A DNA stretch of 64,000 bases. Origin: Struthio camelus (lineage: Eukaryota; Chordata; Aves; Struthioniformes; Struthionidae). Position 1 is the stretch's first letter; each line of letters begins with the position of its first letter. The notes beneath the pieces are model-generated. The model saw only the letters and a list, made by a program, of their open reading frames with translations, had not been told where the DNA came from and did not search any database. A program made the translations under genes and the position numbers. The stretch is from assembly GCF_040807025.1 (NCBI RefSeq), contig NC_090943.1, positions 28,549,213 through 28,613,212 on the forward strand, written 5' to 3'. This document shows positions 1-12,700 of the stretch, one piece after another.

Positions 1-3000
1 AAATTAGTATGTTAGTTCTGCACTATCACTACTTTTTTTGTAGGATGTTGGAAAGGAGGGCAGACAAGTATCTGTGGAAATTAAAATGAGAGCACTAGCC
101 TGTAATTACTTCCATGTTTAGCCAAATATCAGAAGCCAAGATAGAAAGCAGCTGCTTGTTTATTTACTGTACTGAAGGTGACAGTTCTGTTTATCTTTTT
201 GCTAAAAGGTTTTATCCAGTAAACAGATAACTTAGCCAATAACATGATGAGTTGTACACAACCTACTGAATGCTCTAGACCTCAAGGAAAGTAGTGATTG
301 GAAAACCACTTTTTTCCATTGCATTTTCCAAGTTAGTAAATGGAATCATAAAAATAAGATGGCAAAGACAGTGGATATTTAGAAGCAGATATGTAATTTC
401 TGCCAAAACTGGTACTTTGCTACATGTTGTTGTAACCATGCGTGTTAAAAACTGTTCAAAAGAGTCTGCGGTATGTGAAGATGAAACAGAGAGGTATCCA
501 ATGATGTGACATGCCCAAAGTTGCACTGCATTGTAAGGGACCAGATGGGGAGTAAAACTGAAGTATTTTAAACTTCAGACCGGTTACAGCCCCAATAAGT
601 GACTTTGTACACTAAATGGTTCTTTGTCATAGTGCAGGGGAACACCCCTGCGCTCCTTATTTTTTAATGTTGTTGGATCCTGGTCGGCTGTGTCAGCCAC
701 AGGAGTTTTGGGGCAGTGTCATCTACGTAATATTTTTGAGTATTTGTTGGGAAAGGCACAAATGGCTTAATTTGAAACTACAAGCTTGCTTAGGACACAG
801 GAAGATAAAGTTCTTTTTTACTGAATAATTGCTTAATTTTACAAAGACTAGACCACTTAAATTATCTATCTGAAGAACGATTTCAAGTCTTTTCCCGGTA
901 CAAGTACAGTTCCATTTTAAGCATGCACCATCCCCTGAATCATAAAATTATTGTGACGAGGCAAGCTAGCGAGTCAAGTCACTTGGTTTAATTAGAGATT
1001 TGCTGATTATCTTTTTTGAAGGGGGGAAGGAAGTTAATGTGTGTTGGTTTTTTTTTTGAAGGAAGGGAAAGGCAGGAATTTAATTTGCTTTTACAAGGAA
1101 TAAATGTCCTGTATTATATGAATTAAAGACATATATATTCTCAGCAAACTGTCAGAACAAAGACAAAATCTCAGCATGGAAGAGCTTACTGTGTAGGAGG
1201 ACTTTTGTGTAGCAGATCAGCTGCATTAAGCTAGAAATTAGTGTTTAGTTCTGTATGAAGTTCTAATGTGAGCATGTCACACAGACTGTGTAGAAAACTG
1301 TGGTGGAGCGCTTGTTGCTCGGCTCTGGAGTACTCAAAAAAAACACTTGGGCAAAGAATATTCTTAGAAGAATGTATATAGAATAACGATATGCATGATA
1401 GCAGTTTATTTTGGTAAGGAAACAGTAGATGTTTTCTGCAAAGGGATAGGAAGTGACTCTACATCATAGGAAGCATTAACATTGCCAGAGTGTAGTCAGA
1501 TTGGAAGTGCCAATACAACTGAATATGGGATTGAAAGAAAAATCAGAAATATCGGAAAGAATAGGATAAGCAAAACTGGAAATAATATTTATTTGTCAGG
1601 ATGGAGGAAGCTAGTGAGGTGATTCATGGCTTGTAAGAGGGATTCTTTACGGAAATAGTTTGTAGCAGCTGCAGGAGTATCAGATAGTTATTTGAAAAAG
1701 CAGCAAAGAGGAGGTAGCAGTAACTTAGGAACTTTAGAAGAAATGCGATCAGAACTCAGACAAAGGTTTCAGCCACAGGGAATGAGAGAAAGGGCTTAGT
1801 TATTTTTCAAGGATATATTGTAAAGGAGCAATCAACAGGACTTGGCAAAATGTTCAGTATGGTGGGAGACAAGAATGACTAGAAGATGATAGATGTTTTT
1901 TTCTGACAAACAGGAGGATGTTGGAGCTGTAAAAGCACAGAAAGGTATTTCTGAGTAGGGGCAACTGCTGTGAGGTTATAAACATAGTCAGGTGGTGAGT
2001 ATAGTTGAACAGATCTAAATACTCCCATTGGAATTGCCTGATATGAAGATCCTGGTGTTTAAGTAGGTGTGACATAGCAAATTATGGCTCTTAATTGGTA
2101 TTTCTGGGCCTTTCTCTCTTTATACATCTTAAAGCTAGGCACAAAGATCCTTTAGTAATTGTACAACAAAGACACTTGGCACATATGGGCCAAGTGCGTG
2201 GTTCTTGTACAGATAGAAAGTATAACAAATTTGCGTAAATGTGACAAGACAGACCCTAGGTTTTAGTAAGAGCTCACTTAAATTCCTGTTCAGTTAATGA
2301 ACAGCTGAGTTTAAGTGTTGATAGTGTGATAGTCACAGCATGACTGAGCTTTATCTTAAAGCTTTAAATACTGGGACAGGAATATCCACAGAAGGTATTC
2401 TCTCTCTGAAAGATTCCACTGATTCACAAACCTTTAGAACTGCTAAAGAAACAAAAGTGACTGCACAACTAGCTGTTCTTCCTGAGAATATTTAGTATTT
2501 TTGCCAGAGACAGAAAACTTTGTATCATCAGCTCCTTTTGAGTGTGAGTAACTTGAACTCGTTCTTGAACCAATCTAGCAAAGCTTTGGCTTTATGAGTT
2601 AATATCAGCAAGAAAAGAAACAAAAATTATTTTCCAAAATGGAATGTAACTAGTGAAATTATATTTATCTTTGAAAACCTGATTTTTTCCCCCCTCACAT
2701 TTATTTATAAGGAATTGTATTCTTTTGCAGCTACTTACGTGTTGGGATCGCTAAGACTATTTAGTGAGTAAAATCGTGATTAGATGTGAGGTAAAGCTGT
2801 CAAATTGGAACCCTACATTCTGCTTGCTCCTTTTCCCCTCCCTCTCCACCCATCCAAAAAATAGTGAAGAGGTCTAAGTCTTTGTTAGCAGTGTGGTTAT
2901 ATTCTCATAAGCTTACAAAGCATAACAACCTCCAAAATGAATTCTGTCTCCTTTGCGTGGCTCTGGACACAGCCACTATAGTTATACATAAAGTGGATTT

Positions 3001-4499
3001 TGCACTGTTCCTACTGAAATTCAAATGCAACTCAAAATATTTCTAGCCCTTGACCACAGTTTTGCACATCATTAAGTGGGTGAGTGAGCCCTTCTTGGCA
3101 ATCATCACAGATGCTTCTTTTTCCCAAAGAATAGTAAACACTTGTTCTCTCTTTGCATGACTGACTTTCACAACAAAGAAACAAAGTTCTCTCTCTAAAT
3201 CTCTTTTATTCAGTATTAGCTGCAAATTGTGTAGGACACTGCACGACTTTGATGTGCTTGTTGAGAAAAAGCTTGTTTTTCTCAATGATGTTGTGTAGCA
3301 AGTTATAATGGAAAGGCAGGATAAGAATTGCTTGGGTATAAAGTGTTATACATAATTGCTTATGTATAAAGTGTTAACATCAGACTCTTTGAGTCCAGAT
3401 TTCTTCTGCCACAACAGCCATCCATTATTACTTCTAACTGTTTCCTCACCCTAACATAAATGACCCTCTACTGAATGCCATCTGCAAGAGCACTTATTTG
3501 CCAGAGCCACTGGAGTTATTCGAGCAGTACTTTCTGAATAATTTACAGAATTATGGGTTATTGTGCTAATATGGTTCAGTAAGTTCACTAAGTTAAAAAG
3601 AACTTAAATGTTTTCAGGAATGCCTAAGCCAGATATAGAACATCTTTATCTGAAACTGGAACAGCTCAGCTGAGTGGGTTTGTTTCTGTGTTTCACAGTG
3701 GCTTTATAGTCTGTGATGAGGAAAACTGTTGTTCTTTAAAGCAGGGTCAGTGCACAACAAGTGGGTGCACGCTATAATCTGCTCCCAGCTTTCTCGAAGG
3801 TAGAGAAAAATGGCAATGCGTTTTGCAGGTAGTAAAGTATGATCTTGTGACCAAATCCCATAAATGTAGTGTTATAAGAGATCTTGTGTCTTCCCTGCAG
3901 TGCCTGGGGGGAAAAATAAAATCCTGTGGGATTTTCCCCTGGCCACCTAAATCAAAATTTTCAAAGCTAGATGCTTACTGATGAGTATGTAGAACCACAC
4001 CTAGTCAAAAGTTTTGGGTTTGTTTTTTTTTTTTTTGGTAACAGCAGCCAGCTAAATGTTAGGTATGTAGGCTCCTTTTCTAATCAATGAAGAGAGAGAG
4101 GCAGTTCCTACCAGGCTAAGGTGGGTTTCTTAAGATAAGTGAGATGACTGCCTTACTGAAGATGTGTATCATGAGGTTTCTAGCAGTTAACTGGCTAAAC
4201 TTAAGGGAAATGAATATCTTCCATGATGAAAAGCTTTTTGAACAAGTATCTAAAAATCTAGATGCTATGTTATGTACTTTCTCAAACTTACATCAACAGG
4301 TCAGTTTTATTACTATTTACTATTTTTTACTATTTTATTACTCTTTGCTATTACTGTAGTATCTAGGAACTCTATGCATAAGGTGCTTGAGGCTGCATAA
4401 GTACAGAACAAGAAGCCAGTGCTAACTCAAAGAGTTTACATCTAAATGTAAAACAAGAAATGACCCATCAACAGCCACATCCACATCATCAGCCTCAAG
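1..4499. other. Intergenic, no gene seen
   Basis: AT-rich sequence with only short chance open frames of under about 85 codons, none with recognisable protein similarity. It has a T14 run at 4023-4036 and a small imperfect direct duplication near 3335-3375, where a phrase reading ATAATTGCTT followed by GTATAAAGTGTTA occurs twice. I see no exon, RNA gene or recognisable repeat. Unrecognised ancient repeats cannot be excluded by eye. Confidence 0.6.
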
Positions 4500-4955
4500 T
4501 TTTGTAGCCATCAGAGCAAAAGAGCTTTGCAGAGTGAACTGAAGGTTAGTTAGGCTTGTAACTTTGAGGCTGTTTCAGAGGAGCAACTCTGAGGGAAGAG
4601 CAGCTGTGGGGGGAGAGAAGCATGCAGATGTCTGTTTGGAAAGCTGATAAGCAGCCGCTGTGAGCTGATAGGAGGTATGAATCAACTCCCCAGGACTGTT
4701 ACTAACCACCCTGTTGACCTACTCAGGCTATGTAGAGTTTTAGAAGAACTGAGCACGTATTTTGTGGATAAAAGAAGGGGGACCCATTGTATATAAGATG
4801 CATGATAATTTTTGTTGCTTCATTATGAATGTTTGTCTGTAGGTAAAAGTCCATTTTTCAGTGTAATAAAGCTACTGCTGTCGTCGGCACAGAAATGGCT
4901 GGCTGGCTGGGTATCCGTTCCAGACTAATTTTGGGATTCAGTCTTGTTAAAAGAT
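4500..4955 (+). mobile_element. Possible solitary LTR of an old endogenous retrovirus
   Basis: A TATA-like box (TATATAAG, 4790-4797) is followed 75 bp later by a polyadenylation signal (AATAAA, 4865-4870) and a short GC-richer tail with a tetranucleotide GGCT repeat (about 4893-4908). That promoter-then-polyA order within about 80 bp is the usual U3-R-U5 layout of a retroviral LTR. No gag, pol or env reading frame lies on either side, so it would be a solo LTR. The exact ends, the terminal TG...CA and a target-site duplication could not be fixed, so the borders are approximate. Alternative: chance AT-rich promoter-like and polyA-like motifs. Confidence 0.33.
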
Positions 4956-5765
4956 TTTTATTCTATGATGTCAGATTTATGACTTCTGGGGCATGTTTTC
5001 TATAGTTAAAAAACACTATTTTTATGAAAAATATTTGAATTAAACTTGAGAAATATGCTACCTTGTCTCCTGAGACCAGCTAGATGAGTATTTAGAAATC
5101 CTGTGGTATTATTTTTTGCAAAGGTTAGGTAGTGTGGTGTTGTGGTTACTATTTTCTCTCATAGTAAAAGTTTTTTGTTTTTTTTTTTGGCATGACTAAC
5201 ACGTGGATTAATTAAGGCAAAACATTTTTATAATAGTAGTAGTAATAGCTGTTATTTGCCCTTGCACAGTCTTACTGAACTACCAGCATCTGATTCATGG
5301 TTCAGCATGTTGAATACTTAATTCCTCTGTAGCTTTATATTTTTTAAAAAGTGTTGTTTTCACATGAGAAATAACCTTATTCAAAAACACTGTTTCTATT
5401 TACAATTTAGAAAGTGTATTTTGTCTATTGGGATGATTTCTTCAGTCACTTAAAGCTCTGAAAATATGTTAGCTTTCTGTATTGTCACTGGAGACTTTGA
5501 GGGAGATACCAAAGTATTAATAATTAAAAGAAATTAATAATCTTTGTCTGAAAGCTAAGTAATATTTTATGGGCTCAGTAAGACCTTTTTTCATAAAATC
5601 AAAAAATAAAAAGACAAGACTATGCAGCTAGGGTGAAGTATTATGCTAGTTCATGAAAATGTATAATTTTGTAACAAAAATCTCTTTTAGTCCTCTGTGA
5701 GCTAACGTGGAGGCCATAAATATAATTTTATATTCTGGAAATAAGCAAATAAGACATCTTATTAA
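4956..5765. other. Intergenic, no gene seen
   Basis: AT-rich sequence between the possible LTR and the minus-strand CR1 fragment. It has several T- and A-runs, for example around 5167-5190, and no open frame of note. Confidence 0.6.
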
Positions 5766-6388
5766 ATAGAATTACAGGGTAGTTCAGGTCAGAAGGGTCC
5801 TCTGGAGATCATCTAATCCGACTCACCTGCTCAAGCCTGGTCAGCTAGAGCAGTTTGCTCAGTGTGTGTCCAGTCAGGTTTTGAATGTCTCCAAGGACGA
5901 AGACTCCGCAAGCTTTCCGGGCAATCTCTTCCAGGGTTTGACAACCCTCACGCTAAAGAAGTTTTTTTCTTATGTTTACATGAAATTTCCTGTATTTCAG
6001 TTTGTACCTTTTGCCTCTTGTCCTGTTACTGGGCACCAGGAAGAAGGATCTGGCTCTGTCTTCTTTCCTCCCCCTGCATCAGCTCTTTTTGCATATGGAT
6101 AGGATCCCTCCTGAGCCTTCTCTTCTTCAGGCCAAACAGTGCCAGCTCTCTCAGCCTTTCCTTGTATGAGAGATGCCGCAGTCCCTTAATTATTTTTGTG
6201 GCCCTTCACTGAACTCATTCCAGTATGTCCATATCTCTCTCATACTGGGGAACCCGGAACTAGACCTTGCACTCCCAATGTGGTTTCCCCAGCGCTGAGT
6301 AGAGAGGTATAAACACCTCTCAGCCTGCTGACAATGCTCTTCCTAATGTGGCCCAGGATGCTTTTGGCCTGTTTTGCCCACATCTTAC
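5766..6388 (-). mobile_element. 5'-truncated CR1 LINE fragment (3' end)
   Basis: Read on the minus strand, this is the last ~620 bp of a CR1 non-LTR retrotransposon. It includes the C-terminal coding part of ORF2 (traces of the GCIRKSIVSR-like and LYSALVR-like stretches seen intact in the plus-strand copy at 61.3-61.45 kb) and the 3' UTR, whose plus-strand complement contains GGAGATCATCTAATCC next to GGTTCAG-type sequence. The element's 3' terminus is at the low-coordinate side (about 5766). The reading frame is broken by frameshifts and stops, so it is a dead copy, clearly older than the one at 59.5 kb. Short 5'-truncated copies like this are the typical product of CR1 retrotransposition. 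Confidence 0.9.
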
Positions 6389-8994
6389 AAAGTTTGGTCT
6401 GATGGAAGCAACATAATCCTACTGAAGTACCAAAATAGTGAAATTTGGACAGTATTGTCCCCATACCTTAATCCAGTTTTCTCAGACATCAGCTGTGCCA
6501 GGTGTATCCATCATGAGAAGTTAGTAGGAAAAAAAGTTGCTTTACACAGGTATTAATCCCATCACCAGGATGGTGCGTATGACTTTTGTGTATTACCTTC
6601 AAATGAAAATCGCATTAGCCTCAGAGACAACTCTTGTTGAAGTCAAGGAGCAGAATTGAATCTCACTGATTCTGGAAAACAGCTAAGTTAATCTGCTCAC
6701 AGTTTATGAATCCTGAACTGTATAGGGGGCATCTTGGCTCCAGGAGAGTAGAGGAAAATAGGCTGCTTGTTCTCCTGTCTGCTGCACTTTGTCTGGATGA
6801 GGCAGAGCAAAGGGAGCAAAGATCACATCTTTAAGAGCAGCAGAAGTTGTGCAGCTGGGATGCTGGAGATGTTGGAGTGCAGGGTAGGACAGACAGGGAA
6901 GGGAATAAAGATGGCAACAAGCAGGCAGCCTGTAGTGGGAGGGAGATGGGAAGACTCCTGCGTAAGCACTGGGTCAGCTTGCCTCTGAGGTGAAGGGAAG
7001 GAGACTTTAAAGGGGTACAGGAGGGGACTGGGTGGAGGTGAAAATGGAAAGCCTTTCAGTTCACTCCCTTGGAAGAGCAGGCGACGGGACACTTTCATGT
7101 AAGGCACTGGCTTGATTTGGAGTCCTTCACACTGGCCTGTAGAGCTATTCTTGAACATACCCAGGTGGTGTAAGTGCTGACTATGAGAAAAGCGTGGAAA
7201 TTTCTTCTGAAGCCTGCTGCTGCTGCTGTTTAAAACAGTTTGAAATAACCCCCCTTTTTTTCAGTATGTGCTGTTTGACCCAAAATTTCTCTCACTAAGC
7301 TACTGCTGTTTCCTGACCTTATAAAATGGCACTGCACGGGAGTTACACACTTCACATGCTATTCCAAAAGATGGCAACCTTAGGCTTACAAATTAGGCCC
7401 TCTGCTGAATAGCTCTAAAGCTCTTAACACTTCACGATGGTGAATGTTCGAAATTTCTGGGTTCTCCAAAACTGGGCTTATTGGTATCCATCTGTCCTAT
7501 TTTCCTACATATAAAACAGAGTTTATGCAAATCAGTTGAAAAAAAAGGGGGAGGGGCAACTGTCCAAATTTATTTGTGTGCCTCAGGGAAGGAAAGGGTA
7601 GGAAACCCTACATCTGCTGTCTCTGGGTTTCAGTCCTCTGTTATCTACAGCAGCGAGGCTCTGCTATCATTGTGTGCTAAAATGATGTGAATATAAAGGG
7701 ATGCCGAGGTCTGTTCCTGTGACACACTGATAAAATAGAGACAGGGTAGCAAAATCATGAAAAAGGAACTATTTAATTTGATCAAAACCTTTATTTAGTG
7801 CATTTGTTCTTATCTTAATGAATTATTAAGGCTTTATACACATGCTCCACTGGTCTTGTCCATATCAATGTTCTTTAAATGGCAATTACTACCATTCTGA
7901 AACTCTGTATGATTCTGGATAGATAAACCTCTTCATGTGAGACAGAAACATGGACGCAGACGTTGCCTCTTCGTATTAGATTCATTGTCACATCTTCGTA
8001 AATCCAGCTTTTCTTCTTCTCTTGGTTAGTATTTGTCTTCTGGTTTGATTTTTGCATCCACTTTGTGCTTTATTTTTTGTTTTCATTCGTGAACTTCACT
8101 TGTGAGTAGATCTGGAAAGAAACTTCACAGACCCTCTCATCAAGAAAATGCCGTTGTTTTAAAATGTTTTGTCAAATCATGTAGATTTGACTAAAGTCAC
8201 ACTGACAAAAATAGGAAATTTTGATGCTGAAATCAAAACGTTGTTTTTACAGCAAATGTTTCTTTAATTTAACAGGATTGGTACTTATTTGGAAATGAAG
8301 CATCTTGCTTATTTTTCAGAAGCGATGTTTGAAAAGTACTGGATTTGAAAACTCATGTCCTTTCTTGTTTTGGCTTAAATCTGGATTTTAAAATCTCAGT
8401 TTCTGAGAAGCAGATATGCCATTCTCCAGGCAACTCTAACAGCAAGATTGAAATCTGAGTCCAGCTCTATTTCATGCCAACAGCTTTTCATTTCTGTAAT
8501 TGTTTATCCTCTTCCCCTCCCCTAATATTTATATCTAATTTTGTTTTTATCAGTTTTTTATGATTTCTCCTTTCTTACTTCTGCTGCACCACTGTGGGGG
8601 AAATAAGTACTGGCCTAGGCTAGTACTTTTATTGACTTTCCCTCTTGCAGGCAGCAGAACTGGAAGAGGACTTTAAAGGTGGTGCTGCTGTTTATTCCTT
8701 TTGTGCATAAAGATTGTGGTTTTTGCAGTGTAGCCTATAGGGATATTTTCCTCCCACAAGTTGGTTGCTTGGTCTATTTTAACCAATTCAATATTCTGAT
8801 TGTTTGGTATCACTTTGTGTTACTCTTTTCTTCTTGACTGGGTTTGCTGTCTGCACAGGTGAGACTTCAGACAGTAGAGATCTTACCTGTATCAGGTTTA
8901 GCCCATGCCACAACCCTCATTACTGTGGTGTCTGAGCATCTCAGTCTTCAGTGCGTTTATCTTTGACACTCCTGTGGGATAGAAAGCTTATTTT
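6389..8994. other. Intergenic, no gene seen
   Basis: No exon, RNA gene or repeat is recognised. Open frames are short (up to 111 codons on the minus strand near 6.8-7.2 kb) and low in protein-like character. A CTG trinucleotide run of a few units sits near 7215. Confidence 0.6.
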
Positions 8995-9062
8995 TTCCTG
9001 CTTTTAACAAAAGGGAAACTGAGGTCCAGAGAGGTCAAAGGCTAGATGCAATACAGAGCACA
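8995..9062 (-). repeat. MIR-like ancient SINE scrap
   Basis: The plus strand reads GGGAAACTGAGG, then CAGAGAGGT and CAAAGG, which is the reverse of the well-known 3' half of MIR elements (CCTCTCTG...CCTCAGTTTCC). Only about 60 bp can be matched by eye. MIRs are an old amniote SINE class and decayed pieces are known in birds. It could also be chance similarity to a short core. Confidence 0.4.
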
Positions 9063-9439
9063 GAAATGGCAAAGGGCTCCAGCACATCTCTTTAGGTGTG
9101 GGGCATCAGGTGATGTAGGGGGCGTTTGGGGACGTTCAGAGGGGCGATCCGAGAGAGCTGGCGTTCTCAGCAGGAAGCCAGCATGAACCAGTCCATAGGA
9201 GCTGGGGCACGTCTGAAATCCTGCCTCCCTCTGCAGCTTTGGCATCCAGCTTGGGGCAGCAGGCACCTCCTCCCGTTGGCACGCCGCCTCTCCTGCCTGC
9301 ATATCCAGGGCTTGTGCTCTGAGCTCCGCTCCATGTTTTCATCCTTGTCTGCTTCTTACCGTTTTTTATAAAAAGCAGTTGTGGTGGTTTCCCTCTTCTT
9401 CACTTCCCTAACACGTGAATCAGCACTTTGAGCGTTAAC
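9063..9439. other. Moderately GC-rich, no gene seen
   Basis: This stretch is richer in G+C than the surroundings and has overlapping open frames of up to 86 codons on both strands. No frame resembles a known protein. It leads into the GC-rich island just downstream. Confidence 0.5.
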
Positions 9440-9700
9440 TCTGGAAGTTACTAGGGCTCACGAGGGTGCTCCCTGGAGCAGGTTGCAGTTGCGTGTCCCA
9501 GCTGCTGGGGGAGGGCCCAGCCGAGCAGGCGGCCCTCGCTGGCGCTGGGGTGGGATCTCCTCGCCGGGCCCTGGGACTCGGCGCTGGCAGGACGAGAGGT
9601 TCCTGGGGCCAGAAGGAGCATGACTCGAAAGCCTGGGTCTCCCTGTGGGGAGGGCCGAGTCCTGCACTCCACTCCCAGCTTCAGGGCTTGTTTGTGCAGT
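9440..9700. promoter_or_regulatory. Orphan GC-rich micro-island
   Basis: About 260 bp of markedly GC-rich sequence with several CpG dinucleotides (for example at 9531, 9560 and 9578) stand out from the AT-rich surroundings, 18 kb upstream of the PPP1R9A CpG island. Such orphan islands can be enhancers or alternative promoters, or simply a GC-rich repeat fragment. Open frames here on both strands (up to 164 codons, running to 10,139) look like a consequence of GC content, since no protein family is recognised. No TATA box or initiator can be assigned. Confidence 0.3.
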
Positions 9701-12700
9701 TTTAACTAAACTCCAAAAACTAGGCCTCGAGGTGGAATCTGCATCTTTTGTCATTCTAGGGCTGCTCTGGCTACTCGGGGATAAGCATGCAATTCTTCGT
9801 TTCTTCCGTTCTCCCCCCTTGCCCCCAGCTCAGTCTGACTTCTGGCCTAGCAGGAGACGTAGGGATTCAAACCTCCTCTTGCTGGAACGGCCTCTGACCC
9901 AGGCGTCTCTTCTTTTCCGAGTGAGTGTCCTAACCCGTAGGGTACTGTGCAAAAATGAACACTTGCAGCAATTTCTTTCTCTCCGGTTGTGTTTTAAAAG
10001 AAAATGTTCCCTTTGTCATTTTGTGAAGTACTCAGGGCTCCTGCTGTATTGTAGGTATGCTCTGAATTCAGGGATTAGGCTCCACAGAGGCCAGAGTGAG
10101 ACCCAGGGTCTTGGGTCTTCAGCTAGAATAGGCAAGTGACATAGCTGCCAAGGTGCTTCATTTTCCGCTTGCACAGAAACAGAATATTTAGGAAACTTTT
10201 AGGTTTAACTGGGAGGTCCCTCTGGGATAAGGCTCTTCAGATGACTGGTTTATGATTTTGCAATTTCTATACAATTATGTAGGTGTTTAAGTTCTCTGTT
10301 GAATGTAGCTTTACCTGGCTTGCCCTAGCTCCTATCATAAAGCAAGAATATGATAGAGTACATTGGTGCCCTTACTCCTGTTGCCTATTCTATTTCAAAA
10401 TCGATAAGAAGACATAAAACAATTACTAATCATAATTTCTGAAGTACTTTATCTGAGAATCAGGTGTCTGTAATATTGCTCATCATTATAACCACTTTTT
10501 TCAATCATGCAGCTTGTTTTACATCTGTGTAACTTTTTTCTACAGAAGACAATTAGATTTAATTTTAAGCCTAAGATTTTTTTAATGAAACACTGTCAGT
10601 ATTGAACCTACTGCCTTTTATTCATTAAGGATCGGAATTTAATAGTGCTCTCTTACGTTTTACAGGAATTTTGTATTTAAATGAACACTTCTGTCTTCTG
10701 ATTTCTTGAATGAATCCCCTTACCTCTGTATTTTTTTGTTGAGATACTGGGCCAGTTCCCACCGTTATATAAGTAATTCTTGCTCTATCAAATTCATTTA
10801 TAGCACAGGTTCAATAAAACAGTCTTACTCTTTCAGGGGAGACGATACATGTACTTCTAGTGACAAAATTTTATCCATAAATTTAGATACAAAATCTCAC
10901 ATATATCAAACATTGTCTATTATTGGTCTATTTTCAGCCTACTAGTGTACTCTTAATTTATGTTGATTATATTGGTCTCTGCTCAGAGAAAATAAATTCC
11001 CTTATTCCAATATCTTTTTTTTCCCCCTAAAAATCTTATGAACTAAAAATCATCCTGGCGAAATACTCCTTGCTACTTTTCTTTTTGGTAAAAATGAAAC
11101 TAGTGGATGGACACTTGCCGTCCAAGGCCTAGACGAAATTTTAAAATGACTTCAGATTTCCTGCTGCAAAAACTTAATTCCCTTCGTTATTATTGACTTC
11201 TCAGCTGCGCACACAGCCCCTCTCAAACTTCGCTGGGGAGAGTTTCCATGGGAACTGAAGAATGTGCACTGATGAGGCTCAAAACCGACAAATAGCAGTC
11301 TTGCTTTTTACCAGTGGGCAAAGATTTACTTCTCTAGTGTTTAATGGAAGGCACTAGAGCTTATTATGTTTTGAAGAAAAAAAAAAAAGACATCTGGAAG
11401 GAGGCCAAGTCCGCATTGTATACCTGTAGGGTTCATGATCGCTGTGGTGAAAGAGAAGACCAATAATTTCTGCTGCTCTTTCAGTCTTCCCACATGATGG
11501 AAAGGAAAACACTTTGCTAAACGCAAACCTTCAGCAGCCGGGGAAGATGAGGAAGGAGCTGTGGTCATTAGGAGGTTAGATGGCTGGGTGCACGGCAGAG
11601 ATGCAGAGCATCACAGCAGAGATGAATGTAATATTTTAGAGGCTGTTGAGTGCTCCTGCTGAAAACCATCCTGGGGACTGCTTTCCAAGTGCTACAACTG
11701 GTTTATCGCCACAAGTTTAACTCCCTAGGGTTTTCCGCAATGTTGGGTGAACCTAGCAATGACTGAATTTAACGAGCATTATTTTGTGATTGCGATTTGG
11801 TGGGAGAGAGGATTAAAGACTGATATTAAGTAATAAATGCAGTCACATTGCAGTACAATAAGATTCTCTGCTAAGTTATCACCTTCAGCGGCATTCTGGT
11901 TATTTTCCTGATACACTGAGAATCCACAGGAAGGATCAGAGAGATGGGAACATTGTGGTTCACTCTTGTGGAGCAGTGAAATAGAAAGGATGGAGGAATT
12001 TCTACCCCTTTTTAGATCTGTGATAACTGTTACGAAAGACTGCCTCCGAAAGGAGAAGAAGGCAGATTCCATGATCCTGTTCAACCAGGTTCCAGTATAT
12101 GCCAGTACGCAGGGCAGACTAGAACTGTATTCCTTGCAGAGCCCTAGTCAATCAATACGATGTATTTTTAGAAGAAACACAATTCAAAGCTTGATTTACA
12201 GGAGGGCAAATGGCAAGCCAGCTTTTTCTAAGAGTATTTTTTCCCTTAGATTCATATTTTTCTTTAATGTCACTTGATTTTAGTTTTAGTTATTTTTAGT
12301 TTTTTAGAGCCTAAGTATTTCATTTGCACTTTTGTGTAATTATTTTGACTTCTATTTCATAAACATAAATAGAAAAAAGTATAACAGAATTTTTGTAATG
12401 GTGTTTGGAAATAGCTTTTTTCTTTTTATTTTGCTTTTTTTTGCAATTAGTTGAAATAATAGATCCTGAGGTAGAATAATTAATATTATTTCTGTATATA
12501 TCATTTATCAAACATAGATATGAATAAAATTTGAATATAATGAAATTAAGAAACCTCATTTCTGTCTCTTAGCAGTAATTAGTATGTTACAAAAACAGAA
12601 GACAATTACTATATTTAAAAATCAAGACTCAAATTGAAAATTATTTTTCCTGAAACTTGTGGGTGGGGCTAAAGTGGAACGAGATGCTTACATTTGAAAT

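Noticed and set aside
5862..6212. Plus-strand open frame of 116 codons
   Set aside because: It is the antisense of the minus-strand CR1 fragment, not a gene.
9645..10139. 164-codon plus-strand open frame
   Set aside because: It starts in a GC-rich patch and runs into ordinary sequence. No domain is recognised and there is no splice or promoter support.
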